This document shows positions 45,482 through 58,208 of a stretch of 64,000 nt of DNA, piece after piece. The DNA is taken from positions 2,624,501 to 2,688,500 of the forward strand of contig CANJKZ010000172.1 of the NCBI GenBank assembly GCA_947471745.1, read 5' to 3'. The position numbers were made by a program, and so were the translations under genes. The notes beneath the pieces are model-generated. The model was given only the letters and a program-made list of their open reading frames with translations, did no database searches and had not been told where the DNA came from. Source of the DNA: Closterium sp. Naga37s-1 (taxonomy: Eukaryota > Streptophyta > Zygnematophyceae > Desmidiales > Closteriaceae). Each line of letters opens with the position of its first letter. The first letter of the stretch is position 1.

Positions 45482-48238
45482 CACCCCCATAGAAATATAC
45501 AACGCCTTGGTGAAGATATCTGTCGTGTTGGCCTCAGAGACCACACGTCGTACGAGTGCCTGGCCACGCTGCTGGAACTCACGCAGAAGGAATTAACGAA
45601 TCTGGATGTGCTTCGCCTTCCCAACCATTTGGGGCTCCGCACACAACAGGACAGCAGACCTGTTGTCGGCGAACAAGACTGGGGGAGAGGAGGCCGCTCA
45701 CCAAGGTCGGTGAGAAGGAAAGACAGCCAGCGAAGCTCCTGAGCGGCCATGGCCGCAGCGTACACCTCTGCCTCACAGCTGGAACCGGAGACGGACGACG
45801 CCCGAGTCGACCGCCACGAAACAGCACCTGTCCCGAGGCTAATGGAGTACCCCTGTGTAGACCGACGCGTCTCCGCGTCGTCGGCCCACGACGAGTCCGA
45901 GTAACCTGTGAGTGTAACTGGCTGCTTCCCTCCAAGGACAAGTCCCATGCCTGATGTACTCGCCACATACTTCGCCACCTTGTTAGCAGCGTACCAGTGG
46001 GACGGTCGGTGTCTCCCAGGCGCAACAAAGCGCGCAAGGACGCTAAGAGGGTAAGCTAGGTCTAGGCGAGTACAGGTCATCAGGTACATGAGACAACCCA
46101 CCAGCTCAGGATATGGACCAATGGACTCAAATGACTCGTCCGAAGGTGGAGCCGTGAGCCCATGATCCACAACAAGAGGGGTGAGCTGTACCTTGGAGAA
46201 CGGGAAGGAAAACCGCGTGAGGATCTGCTCGACCATATGCGACTGAGTCAGCGTAACGGTGCGAGCTGCCTTATCCCTGGTGATCTGCAGGCCAAGGTAG
46301 TGCTGCAGCTCACCAAGGTCAGTGCAAGTGTGTCTCCTCTGCAGTTCCTCCTTCACGGAGGCCAGCGCGCGTCGGTCGGGAGTGGCGAACACTAGGTCGT
46401 CGACGTAGACCAGGACAAAGAACGGGGTCGAGCCACGGCGGACGAACAGTGACGGGTTGGCAGACGATGGAAAGAAGTCAAGTGCGGCAAGGGTCGAGCG
46501 AAGTGTGTCGTGCCACTCACGTGGAGCCTGACGCAGGTCGTAGACTGGTCGACGCAGCTGCCACTGGGTCCCAGGTGGGAAAGAGCCAATGAAGCCAGGC
46601 GGGCAACGCAGCCAGATCTGCTCGTGCAGGCTCCCCTGAAGGAACGCGGTGGAAAAGTCCAAGAAGTGCAACTCGTAGTCGCGCTGGTCTGCAATATGCG
46701 GCAACACCCGAAGAATAGTCATCTTTGGGGTGGGAGCGAAGGTCTGGAAGAAGTCCACTCCCTCTCGCTGACTGAAGCCTCTCATCACATAGTGCGGCTT
46801 GTACGCTGGTGGTGATCGAGGCGGCCGCTTCACCTTGTAGAGCCATCGGCCACTGACGACGTTCGTCCCAGGCGGTGGGACTGCGTCAACATAAGTGCAT
46901 GTAGACCTATAAGATGCCATCTTTGCCTCCTCAGCTGCTATCCAGTACGAGGCCCAAGGTCCCGAGACCACCTCAGCATGACTGCGAAGGATCGGGATGT
47001 CAAGAGCGTCTGGATCCCCCTCAGGGGCAAACAGCATGTCGCAGAGATGAGGAACATCGGCCGCAAGAAAACCAAGCTCGAACTGCCTGTCCTCTAGGAC
47101 CTCCAGAGGAAAGACAGGAGCACCCCCAGAGGACGGAGAACGAGCAGGCCCACTCAACAAGTGAGCAGCGTAGTCAAGGCGGTGGGAAGAGGCAAAGCCA
47201 GCGACAGTGGTAACAAGTGCTGAGACAGACGACAGGGGTGCTGTCGGGTGAGTGACCAAAGCGGACAAAACACGGGAGACGACAGGACGGGAGGCACGGA
47301 GGTAGTCGGACAACGGGTCGTGAAGCACATTGAGGGACGACTCAGGAGGCTGTGGAAGGACTGAAGGAGGTGGAACACGAGAGCGGAGAACAAGGTGAAA
47401 CGAGCCGTCTGCACGGTAACGAGATCGACGGGGCTCTGGAGACACAGCACGACTGAGGGGAGAATGACGAATCCACTGGGACGAGGAAAGGGACTGGACG
47501 GGGGGAACTGGAGGGGACAGTAGGGGACCGCGAACCAAGCGTGGAGGTGCTGGGTCGGGCAGGTCGCGAAGTCGCAGTCACTGCTGCTCCTCCATTCTCT
47601 AGCGTCTGCTGCGACGGTACCGGCCCCTACTGCTGCTCATGTGGCTCCGCCCGCCCTCTCCGCCTCTTCTGGCGTCTGCTGCGACGGTACCTGCCCCTGC
47701 TGCTGCTCCTGTGGCTCCTCCTCTGCCCTCTCTTGCTGCGGCTGCAGCTGCACCCGCTGCTGCGACTGGGACTACTGCGCTACCCTCTCCTGCTGCGGCC
47801 GTGACTCCTCCTCTACTCTCTCCTGCTGTGTCTGTAACTGCACCTGCTGCTGCGGGCAGGACTCCTGCTCTACCCTCTCCTGGTGTGGCCGTGACTCCTC
47901 CTCTAATCTCTCCTGCCGCGACTGCAACTGCACCCAGTGCTGCACTGGTGACTCCTCCTCTACTCTCTCCTGCTGCGGCTGCAACTGCACCTGCTGCTGC
48001 AGTGGCTCCTCCTCTACTCTCTCCTGCCGCTGCGACTGAGACTGCTCCTGCTCCTGCTGCTGCTGTGCCCTCTCGAATCGGTCATGCTCCTCCCTCTCGA
48101 ACTAAAGGAGATGCTGCTCACGGGTCAGAAAACGTACAGTGCGCGGTGTAGGCGCCACAGTACCAGTGCCTCCAGCTCCAGCACCCCCAGAACCAGCACC
48201 TCCACCACCGACACCCCCGGGGCCTCCAGTACCTCTCG
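45332..48238 (-). mobile_element. Ty1/copia element J (linker, RT, RNase H, 3' LTR)
   Basis: Read leftward: Ala/Pro-rich linker from 48,238 to about 46,960, reverse transcriptase about 46,950-46,200 with YVDD near 46,400, RNase H about 45,960-45,500, purine tract (TATGGGGGTG) and a 3' LTR at 45,332-45,481. The base block beyond the LTR reads CAACT on the minus strand. The right end stops against the poly-T tail of the LINE. Codon use and protein sequence place it near A-C but in its own family, shared with K and with the scrap at 34,783-35,520. It is an incomplete fossil. Confidence 0.9.
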
Positions 48239-49202
48239 TACGAATTTGGTTTTTTTTTTTATGCGTCTGCACTATTGCAAATGCAAGTACATTCCCAGTC
48301 GTAACTGTATTCGGGAGAGGACCGACCCCACGGCCTTAATCCGCGTTGCCCCTCTCCTCCCAGCTTCTACGAGGGGCGATGAAAGGTCCTAGGGTTCTGC
48401 CAAATGGATAGAAAATCATCCTTCCACTTGGCCTGCTAGCCTGGGTTGCAGATTCTATTTACCGCCGCTCTCTCGTCTATTGCCAACCTGTTATATTCAC
48501 AATAGGCTCAAATGTGCCTAAAACGAAAGATAGAGTGCACAGTCGGATTTCTGCACAGCGACTACAAACGTTCATAGCGTTCTGGTCACAGCTTCAAAGA
48601 ACCTGATTCAAATTGGATCTGAAGCGTCTTAACGTCGCCTACAACAGGGTATTTATATCGCACGATTTCACCAAGTATTGACGACACAGCGTCGGTTTGA
48701 ACGAACGGCACTATGGCAGCCACTATAGTCTTAGAACACAAGATAGGAATTGTTACTAGTTGGGAATGACTCCCAGCTCCTACAAACCCCAAGAGCCGAG
48801 GTACAGTGATGTGGAACAGTGCCACACTGTCCCCAACCAAGAAGGGTCTCGAAACTACCCTCCGCAATGGCCTACACCAAGAGAAATGTTACACTACACA
48901 TTGTAATGTAACTATTATCAATATCTTGAAGTGTACCCTTTTGGCGAGCTTCGGAATCACTTGAAGCTTGAAACCAAGGCTCGGGTTCTTCATCACAAAC
49001 TCATCCTTGAGTTCTTGATGGGTCTGCTGCACACACCTGCGACACGCCGAACGTTCGACACAGGGCAAAATAGAAACCGCGCGAGACACACAAACGGCGA
49101 AATAGAAACCGCGCGGGACACACAAAATGACCGCGTAATACGCGACTAGCGATAACTCGCTATTGACTCGACACACACACACACAGTCGACATGACGACC
49201 CA

Positions 49203-52200
49203 TCATTCACACACTATTATAAGCATGAAATATATATTATCCCATGGCCTCATACCATTCCATGCACACACGCATGCACGCACACGGACAACAAGCCGAG
49301 TGCAAACCGTAGGGTTGCACCAACACAACCCCCGCCACGGGTCACTTGGCACCATTGCCACCGCATTACAGTCGATGCCCTTGGAATTTTCTGCCTTGTA
49401 AATCCGCGCATGCCTCATAAAATCGCAGATCGCCGCCCTCGCCACTTTCTTCCTCTGGAATCTTTCGTTCCTGTACACCGCATCCACCCTGGCCAGCCAA
49501 ATGCGCCGCATTGTTACCGCTGTCAGCGTTGTCCTTGGAAAGCCCGACTTCGTGGCTCCCTCCTGGAACAGCATCTCTCCCAATGACCGCACTTGCATGC
49601 CTAGATCCGTCATCTAGAGCGAGCTGAGCAGCGTGCCGATGACCGGTTGAATCACCGGGCAGAGCAGCATGCAGTGGTCTAGGGTTTCAGGGGCACCGCA
49701 GTGTGGGCAGACCCCCCTGGGGCTCAGGAACACCAGCCTCCCTCCGACCTGGAGGTTCTTACTGTGCATCCTGAGCACCACGTCTCTTGCCCGATATGGG
49801 ACGACCAGAGAGTCGCGCCTTTGCAACACCGCTTTCCAGTCTATTTTCCTCCCCCAGTCCTCTTCCCACTCGCCCCTTCTTCCTGACTCCGTCGTCGGGC
49901 CCGTGAGTAGCCTGCGTATCACTCTGGGCGCCGCAGGCCTCATGTCCTCCTCAACCAGTCGTGTCTGACACAGCTTCGCTCGCGGGTCTCCCATCACGCC
50001 GAGGACAGTTCTGCCCTTGACCGCCATCGGCATCACGTCCTTGACCGAGAATTTCACCGCGATGGGCCTCAACGAGGCTACTAGGTTTGTGTCGTCTGCA
50101 CACCTCAGATCATCCGTCGCCACTCTTCTGTCGCTGCTGACACCACGCACCGTCCAGTACATGTTCGTCCGTGTGCGCCGAAAAACCGTGCGAACCACCT
50201 TTGCAGCCGCCACGACCGTTGTCGCCGTTCTTGGCGCCGCAAGTAGCGTTTTCCACTCCTTTGGTGCCGCCTCGTATGCCTTTGTTGCCCATCTGGCTGA
50301 CGCCACACTCCCAAACTCCTCCCTCAGTTTTTTAATACCCTTTATCCCTCTCCCTCCGTCTTCCTTGGTCTCAAGCAGGTCCCCGATCTTGGTTGTTAGG
50401 ATGGCTGCCGTCCCCTGCAGGTTACCATACGAGCTGTTTCCCCGGAACATGATGCGGCGGTTGAAACACAGGAGCTCCTGCTCCACCTCCCATTCATTTG
50501 TCGGTGCTGGAAGGTCGGCGAACGGCGAGTCCCAGAAAACCTCCACCACCGCCTTCCACCTCTGACTTCCCTTCACCCAATGTTTGCCAGCCGACTTATG
50601 TGCGTACAGAGTTCCCACGCCCTGTGGCAGCGCAGCCGCCTTCTCTGCAAGCCACTTCTTCGTGACGTTTTTCTCAATCAGCAGCTTCCCCACCGTTCGG
50701 ATCGCCAGGCTGTCCAGACGCGCCTTCGGATCGACCAGCCCCATGCCTCCTTCCTTTTTTCGGCAGCCGCGCCAGGTCGCCGCTCCAGAGGACAAACAAC
50801 TTTTTTGCCGTGGCCTGACCTTTGGAAACGTAATTGTCGCAAGTCTTTTTTATTTTGGCCCACAGCTCCTCCGGCGGCGGATATATCTGCGCCTGGAACA
50901 GGAAGATCGGCATGATGTAGCTGTTTATGACCGTGACCCTCGCTGCTGTAAGCAGATGCTGATTTTCCCACTTGACTAACTCATTTTTCCCTCGTTCCCA
51001 CGCCCTCTCCCAGGACGGTGCCACCTCTCCATTCGGCGTGACCCAGACCCCGAGCAGGCGTTCTGGCTCCCCCTCCGCTGCCCACTTGAAACTGACTCCT
51101 GGAAGTGACGTTTTCCCCCTGTTCCGCCCGAGCGGCATGACGATTGACTTCTCGCGGTTTGTGTGCAGGCCCGACACCTCACCGAACCACTCAAGCGCCT
51201 CCGCCACCGAGTGGAGTTGCTCTGCACCGTGGAGGATCAGCGACGTATCGTTCGTATAGCCCACGTACGCCACCTCTTCTCCCTCATCCGCCTTTACCCC
51301 CAGTCCTCTCTTCCTGATCTCCGAGCATAGCGGCTCCAGCGCACAGAGGAAAAGGTAAGGTGCTAGCGGGCACCCTTGCCGTACCCCCCTTCGCATGTCT
51401 ACCTTCTCTCCAATCCATCCGTTCACTGCTATCTTCGTTCCTGACCCTCGATGTAGCCCCTCCGTCCACCGTATAAACTCGGTACCCCCAGCTTCTTCAA
51501 CGTTTCGAAGAGGAATGAGCGCGACACCGTGTCGTATGCCTTCTGGAAGTCGACCATCAGGAGATACCAATCCTCGCCATCGTTATCCGCTGCCTCAATC
51601 GCATCCGCTACAACCGCGGCTGCGTCCGCCAGGCTCCGTCCTGGGATGAAGCCGTGCTGCTTCGCCGAAATTATCTGGTGAAGTACCTTTTTAACTCTGT
51701 TCGCCATGACCTTCGCCAGCACTTTGTACACCGTGTTCAGTAGTTTGATAGGACGGTAGTTCGTCAGCTGATCCTTCTCCCCTTTTTGGTGTAGCAGAAC
51801 GATAACCGCCGTCGTGACCGACTCCGGCAGCCTTCCTGTTTTTTCAAAATCACGGACAAAATCCATGAAGACACCCCCCAGCAGGTCCCAGTGTGTCACG
51901 AACAGCTCTGTCGGGAGACCGTCCTGCTCTGGCGATTTCCCCCTTGGCAACCCAGCCAGAGCCAATTTCACCTCCGGCTCCGACCACGGGGCTTTGAGCC
52001 TTCTCACCGCCTCCTCCGGTAATGTTCCGTCCACCGTGAACGGCCTCCTCAGCTCTGCCGCGTCGCCGGCTTCGCTGAAAGCTTCAGCAAAATGTGCCGA
52101 CGCCGCCTTGAGCACCTCCTTCGAACCTTTGAAACGCTGCCCTTTGTAAGCCACCTCGCTGATGATTGTTCGCTCCTTGGCCGACAAGTAAGGTGACGGA

Positions 52201-53308
52201 ACCTCCCCTTGTAGCTCAGCTTTGAGACCCGCGAAGACCTCCAGTCTCTCCCTGTCGTTTTCACGGTAGGACTCCAACTGCTCCTCCTTGGCTAGCAGTG
52301 CTCTCTGAATAGCTTCATCCGTTGGCCCTCCCATCACCACATGTCATAACTTTTCCACTTCTTCAGTGAGATGCCGTTGCGTCATCACCACCCGTTTTCG
52401 CTCCTCTCTCTCGTGCGCTCTCAGCCCCCCCATGAGCCGAGAGATCACCTGCTCCAAAGGGTGACCACCATCCTTGACTGGTGTCTTAGTCACCTTCTCA
52501 ATCACTCTCTGCACCCCTTTTTTATCCTTCCGTGTTGCCTGAAACCTCCAGAGGCCCAGGCCGTAAACCTGTGACAAGACGATGCGCAGGGACAGGCGGA
52601 TCGCAAACCAGTGATCCGTCAGCTTCTTTGGCACCTCCGCGTGGCTTGCCTCCAGCAGATTACCAAGCAACGACGTCGAAATCAGGCTCTGTCAATGCGG
52701 GACTTTGCCTTTGTCGCCTTCACCCGGAACGTGTATTCCTTCTCCGTGGGGTGCAGCGCTCTGAAAGCATCGCGGAGATCATGTGACGGCCATAAGCTGA
52801 TGAACCTCTGATTCTCCTTCCCAGACCCTATTCCTGACGTCTTGTCCAGATCCGGGTCGGCGATAATATTCAGATCCCCCACCACCACCAGGTGCGCTGC
52901 TGACAGCTGCGCCTGTACGAATGGGGTCAGATGCTCGGTGTGAAACTTCGCCCTGTTACACGCCTGTGCCGGGAGGTACGCCGCTATCAGCCTGAAAGCC
53001 ACGTCCCCCCCTTCCACCGTCACCCCTAGCAGCCTCCCAGATGAGTCCGCCAAGACATCTAAGAAACTTATGTGTTTTGCAAAGGCAAGGATTGCCACCC
53101 CCCCAGCCGCTTGACTGGGGTTTGCAGCAGCCCACGCTTTTGGTCTCAGCTCATTCCAAAAATTATGATCTTCCTTGATCTGTGTGTCTGACAAAACAAC
53201 TATGTCCGCTGCCTTGCGCAGCCACTGCCGATGCTTGCTTCCTTTTCCATTGCTTCCGAGGCCGTTCACATTGACCCCGCAGATGGTAAGGCTGGTTGTG
53301 TTACCCAT
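49203..53308 (-). pseudogene. LINE ORF2 (endonuclease and reverse transcriptase)
   Basis: ORF2 starts MGNTTSLTICGVNVNGLG at 53,308. The APE-type endonuclease runs to about 52,680 (motifs VGDLNIIADPDLD and SRIDRA). The reverse transcriptase covers about 52,000-51,000 (QKAYDTVSR, RRGVRQGCPLAP). A C-terminal zf-RVT finger (CPHCGAPETLDHCMLLCP) lies near 49,690. The catalytic YADD box reads YTND at 51,258-51,247, with the first aspartate replaced by asparagine. Breaks: frameshifts near 52,682, 51,485 and 50,765; an in-frame TGA at 52,346; an in-frame TAG at 49,616 with the C-terminus continuing beyond it. No RNase H domain is seen. It is a dead copy. Confidence 0.85.
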
Positions 53309-53499
53309 TAATCCACTCTTCTGAGAGCCCCACGCATCCACGGGCTTTATTACACAAGGTGCTACACATGGCACATCCAGCTGAGACTAACTTCTCCCTG
53401 CTCCGAAAACTTCTGACCCCCACCGATGTCCAGTGCAGGTCCATGCTGCATCGTGGCGGCCTTACTTCCCATAATCCTTCCGGACATCCGCCAGGTTCT

Positions 53500-54894
53500 A
53501 CTTTCCCCTGCTCTGCTGGGTAGCAGCACCCGCCTTGAGCAGGCCGGTACAGTGGCGCTGGGACTGAACATGCTCCACCGCCTGTTCGAAGTTGTTCCCA
53601 TGAGCCTTCCCGCACTCCTCTTGCACGCAAATCCATTCCTCCCGGACCCCTCCCACCGAGGATAGGGAAATTGCCGGGTCTGCGATGATGATCTTCGCCG
53701 CCGCTGACAGCTTCAGAGAAGCAGCTGCTTGGGGGGGAGGCGACACAGAAGTCAACTTGGGGGTCCGCTGCTGCGACCACCTGGAAAACAAGGTAAGCGC
53801 GTAGATCATTGCCGTTGATCTCATGAGCACGCAGCAGCGACAAACCCCAGTTGCCAATGTTATTCTGCCTCTCCTTATTAAACTCATCATGAAAGCAGGT
53901 CATTTGCATGCCATTGCAAAACTCGCAGGTGAGAGCAGGAAAAGACACGAGGAGATCAATGCCATGAATCTTGTCGGTGACGCGGTGCCACCACTTATAC
54001 TTATCCCCCGGGTGCCTGTAGACCAGGCCCTTAATCTTATCAGTGTCTGACCCCGAGACAGGATCCAGGACCCTATGAAACGACAAGCCGTCACGGAAAG
54101 CCGTACGACCCCGCTTCATCAGCATCGCAGTCATCAGATTCTTCCGGATCATTTCCGGAGAGATCACTGCCGGGACGCCCTTCAGCAGCACCTCAATCAC
54201 CTCTGGATGCAGCGTGCGCTCCCTCAGGTAACCAGCGTTCTCCGGGTGCTGCCAGCCAAGTGTAAGCTTCTTGTCATTCATCGTATAGTGCTCCACTTCC
54301 CGGCTCCAGACAAAACTCGCATCAGCCTCCTGCTGAAAGATCACCTGCATGCTTCTTGGATAGGTAAGTAGCCGATAGCTGCTGGAAACCAGTCGTGGTC
54401 CTGACGTTCTCTGACAGGTGCTTTCCCCACACCAGCAGGAGATGCCGGACCGTATTGATGGTGCGGGGAACTTCCTTGTTCCAGGCAAACGGAATCAGCA
54501 GGGTAATGGCAAATCCCGCCTGCGCAGCGATTTCGTTGAGCACCTCCGGGTATTGACACTCGTCTGGATCGTCACTGAGGTCACCGTCATCGTTGTCCTT
54601 GTCCTCCGCTTTCGCTTTGCCTTTTTCAAGCACCTCAGGCATCGACGACGAGCCTCCAGCAGCGGTCGGCTTATCCACGTCATTTCCTTTCCCACCCGCC
54701 GGCAGATCATCCAGCTTGAGGGCCGACGTACGTTCCGCCAGTTTGTTAACCATCTCCGCGCCGAAAGAGCCGGCCACGCCGTTGAAAAGCGTCTTAGGAG
54801 TCACCGGATCCAGACACGCATCCGACGGCTTCTTCCCATGCACACCAGCAGCACCTGGAGCAAGCGGAGTCGGCACGTCGCCAGCGGGAGCCAT
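53500..54894 (-). pseudogene. LINE ORF1 (nucleic-acid-binding, gag-like)
   Basis: The chosen start is the ATG at 54,894 (MAPAGDVPTPL). Upstream the frame stays open to 55,335, probably as 5' UTR. The product has an acidic Lys/Glu/Asp-rich segment, a conserved-looking core (FAWNKEVPRTINTVRHLLL, then LTLGWQHPENAGYLRERT) and a C-terminal finger with the spacing C-x4-C-x15-H-x5-H (from ICVQEECGKAHG near 53,600). The frame changes near 54,360 and again near 53,720, so two frameshifts are present. Its role in LINE RNA packaging is inferred from position only; I do not recognise the family by sequence. Confidence 0.65.
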
Positions 54895-55335
54895 GGGGTG
54901 ATGATGAAAGAATGTAGGAAGGTATGCAAGCGTAGAACTTGAAAATAAACTGAGCCCCAGAAGCTCCTGTGGTGACTTGTGTCTTTCCGTCTTCTTACGC
55001 CTGTATTTGTAGATCATGATAGCCTTGAATGCTTCAGCAGGACGATAGTTCTTGGGAATACAAACGTCATTGGCCTTGGGAACACAACAAGCCCTAAAGT
55101 CCTCATTGTCAGGATAAGCCTTAAAAGTGCCTGACAATAAGATCGTTTGTACAGTGTCCTCTGTATGAACATAAAAAGTGTACGCACTGAATCCTAAAGT
55201 CATAAGGAGTACAAATCTAGGCTTTAAATTCTCAACTGATAAGAAATTGTAGGACATTGGCTCGATCAAACTCCCTGGAAACCGCCATGGCGGCCTTGGG
55301 CTTGTCATCTTATCGCTAACCTTGGTCATATTCAT

Positions 55336-57420
55336 TCACCCCCAGGCTCCGCAGCAACCGGCCGCAGAGAAGAACGAGGAGGGAACTGCGGGACGGACGG
55401 GGAAGCCAGGGGGTGACGCGGGGCAAGGCCGCCGAGTCGAGGCTGCCGTGTCTTCCACGGGAGTGACCTCCACGCCCACACCCCCTGCAGCCCCGGGGTT
55501 CGACACCACCAGCTCCAGCAGCCCCAGCACCCTCACCCTCCGCAACTGCACCTCCCGCACCTCCAGGCACAACAGGGACTGGACGCTGCGGGGGGGACGA
55601 CTGCGGAGTGACGTGCGACACACCTGACGGGTCTGTCACACCATTAATAAGGCATGGATAGCGATAGGAAGTTATATAAGTAGCCATATGAACTTGTGTG
55701 ACAGAAGTAGGTAGTGTAGGAAAGGACAAGCACAATTCATAGGGAGGACAAGAGCCGAGACACCCGCCAACGCAAAAAGCGATGCCGAGGCAAGCGGGAA
55801 CACTATAGACAGGAGTAACGGGCAGGGGGCAACGGTAAATGTGGCCCTACTTAGGAAGAACGCAGGCATGGAGTGCCTGCTTGCTTGTTTGTTTTCTCAT
55901 CATTAGCTAATGACGTCCTGGGAACTGAAGAACCCGTAGGTGAGTGGGTCGTAGAACACCCAGCCGGCGGTGTCCAAAGGGAAGCCAAGAAAGACGCAGG
56001 CACGAGTGGATGATCCCCCGACCCTGACAGAACGTCTCTAGGCGAGTGGAAGAAAACTCACCACCACGGTCCGAGTGCAGGCGGAGCTCACAAAGGGCCT
56101 GGCCTGGGCGCCACCCCTCACTATTAGCCACGGCTTGAGGACAGTGGGCACGTCGGCCTTCCGTCGCAAGGGGAAAACCGTGGTGTAGCGGGAGTAGTCG
56201 TCCACCACAATCAGGAAGTAGCGCTCCTGACGTGGGCCAAGGACCGGGGAGGGGCCCCAGACGTCCAAGTGCAGGGTCTGGAAGGCAGCCGTGGTTGGGG
56301 GGAACGAGGAGGATAGAGGGGCAGCGCGTTGCCGACCCTCAACGCAAGGAGTGCACCACGGCGCAGGAGCGCGAGGAAGCGGGGCAAGCGACTGTGGGAG
56401 ACCTGAGACCAGACGGTGACGTACCATCCTACAGAGACGTGGGAACAACGGGTGACCTAGACGGTGGTGCTAGAGGACCGACGGGTGGGTGAGTGACCAA
56501 CAGTCGCACGACACAGCAGCTACCTGACCTGACCTGACCCAGTGTGGTGGGACCCAGTGTGTAGTGAGTACAGACTAGAGCCTGGCTCCCTGTGGAAAGT
56601 GGCCAGAGGCGTCCCAGTGGCACCGATTGTGCAGGAGGCAACAGGCTCGTCCAGTGGGAAAGTAGTGACTACGCCTAGGTCGTGGAGGTGACTGACACCC
56701 ACCAGGTTCCTGGAGAACCTGGGGGTGTAGTAACCTATGAGAAACCCAGAGGGAGCCGCCGGACACTGGAGAGTGGTGGTGCTGTGGGCAACTACAAGTC
56801 CCACGGAGGGGTCAGCCAAGGCGACAGTGAGTGGAGTGCGCAGTGGTGTGAGGTCAGTGCAGTCACGAAAGAAGCAGCTGGACGCTCCAGATTCTAGGGT
56901 GAAGGAAAGCTGTGCAGTCTGTGAGGTCGCACCCGAGTCCGCGACAAAGGCTGGTGCGAGACTAGTGGTACCTGCAGCTCCTACACGAAGACGCTCAAAG
57001 GCGGCTGGGTTGAAGACAACACACGCACCAAGACTTGAAACACAGGTCTCTACTCGTGCAGCCGGGAAAGGTCCTAGACCAGGTAGGTGAGACTCAACTG
57101 GTGCAGCAGTGCGCTGGCGAAGACGTGAGGGCCAGTGCGGTGTAATAGCATGAGGACCAAAACGCTCACAGTGGAGGTCGTCGAGGCGACGGTAGCAGTG
57201 GGACGCAGAGTGGTCAGGACTCCAGCAGGTAGTGCCAGCACTTGGGCCTGTCAGGGCCTGGTACCCGCAGGGGCCGACGTCTTGCCCACTGCTAGCTGAG
57301 CCACTGCTGGGGGCGCCACACTTCGGACCTGAAGGTCCCTACTGCCGGGAGTGCTGCTGCTAGCCCTGCTGCTGTAGAACCCTAGTACACGCCATGTGAG
57401 GAGCTAGAAACGGGGGGGTG
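55336..57420 (-). mobile_element. Ty1/copia fragment L (gag tail, protease, integrase, linker)
   Basis: Read leftward: gag with a Cys/His motif near 57,210, protease motif (ESGASSCFFRD) near 56,880, pre-integrase and integrase (DVWGPSPV, VVDDYSRYTT, LHSDRGGEF) about 56,450-56,000, and a Gly/Ala-rich linker to 55,336, where the LINE starts. It has no LTR. It may belong to the same original insertion as J and K. It is an old, broken copy. Confidence 0.8.
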
Positions 57421-57433
57421 CTTACAAGTGGGC

Positions 57434-57887
57434 CTAAGCTGCTGCTGGTACTGCTGGCGGCAGCCTAAGCTGCTGCTGGTTCTGCTGGAGGGCAGCCTAA
57501 GGTGCTACTGGTTCTGCTGGTGGCAGCCTATGCTGCTGCTGGTTTTATTAGGGGCAGCCTAAGCTGCTGCTGGTTCTGCTGGTGGCAGCCTAAGCTGCTG
57601 CTGGTTTTACTGGGGGCAGACTAAGTTGCTACTGGTTCTGCTGGTGGCAGCCTATGCTGCTGCTGGTTCTGCTGGTGACAGCCTTTTCTGCTACTGGGTT
57701 TACAGGGGGCAGCCTAAGGTGCTGTTGGTTCTACAGGTGGCAGCCTAAGCTGCTGCTGGTTCTGCTGGTGGCAGCCTATGCTGCTGCTGGTTTTACAGGG
57801 GTCAGCCTAAGCTGCTGCTGGTTCTGCTGGTGGCAGCCTAAGCTGCTGCTGGTTTTGCTAGGGGCAGACTAAGCTGCTACTGGTTTG
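57434..57887 (+). repeat. 31-bp minisatellite, about 15 copies
   Basis: The unit is GCTGCTGCTGGTTCTGCTGG followed by TGGCAGCCTAA. Two variants (GGTTCTGCTGG and GGTTTTACTGG types) tend to alternate, giving a 62-bp higher-order period. It lies between copia fragment L and the plus-strand exon at 58,209. Confidence 0.9.
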
Positions 57888-58208
57888 CTTCCACGCGTAC
57901 CGCGCAAAGCATAGTATGTGTTCCTCATTGTCCAGATATACTTTTTACAGTCAGCGCTGGCAGACAGGCAGTCCTTCAATGTATTCGGCCTTGCATGAAT
58001 GGCCGAATTCATTGACGACTCGAGGTTTCGGGCATCGAGCCATCAATTTTGTGGCGACGCGGAGGTTTCTTGCTGACCCCGTCTTCTCCAACCATCTTTA
58101 GCTTCCCCCTCCCCTAGGCCAGGGTCCTGGATGTGGTGCGGTTATTTTTCATTTCGTTCAATCATTCTCTCAGTATCTCTCGCTCCTCGTCTCTTCTTTC
58201 TCGCCGCC
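57888..58208 (+). other. Probable 5' region of the hAT N-terminal exon
   Basis: No repeat is recognised. It contains a pyrimidine-rich leader (TCTCTCGCTCCTCGTCTC) just before the ATG at 58,209, so it may be the 5' UTR and promoter of the exon that follows. A TATA box is not certain. Confidence 0.4.

Larger units (their letters stand above)
48250..55335 (-). mobile_element. LINE (non-LTR retrotransposon, L1-like), degraded
   Basis: A two-ORF LINE lies on the minus strand. An 11-base poly-T at 48,250-48,260 on the plus strand is the poly-A tail of the element and marks its 3' end. The 5' end is at about 55,335, where copia linker sequence begins. ORF1 (about 54,894-53,500), ORF2 (about 53,308-49,203) and a 3' UTR of about 0.95 kb follow in order. 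It lies between copia fragments J and L, which are both minus-strand, so it probably inserted into a copia element. A clear target duplication was not found. Confidence 0.85.

Noticed and set aside
48586-48867. Minus-strand frame of 93 codons (MRRVVSRPFLVG start)
   Set aside because: It lies in the 3' UTR part of the LINE, after the zf-RVT region. It matches nothing I know and has no splice or start support.
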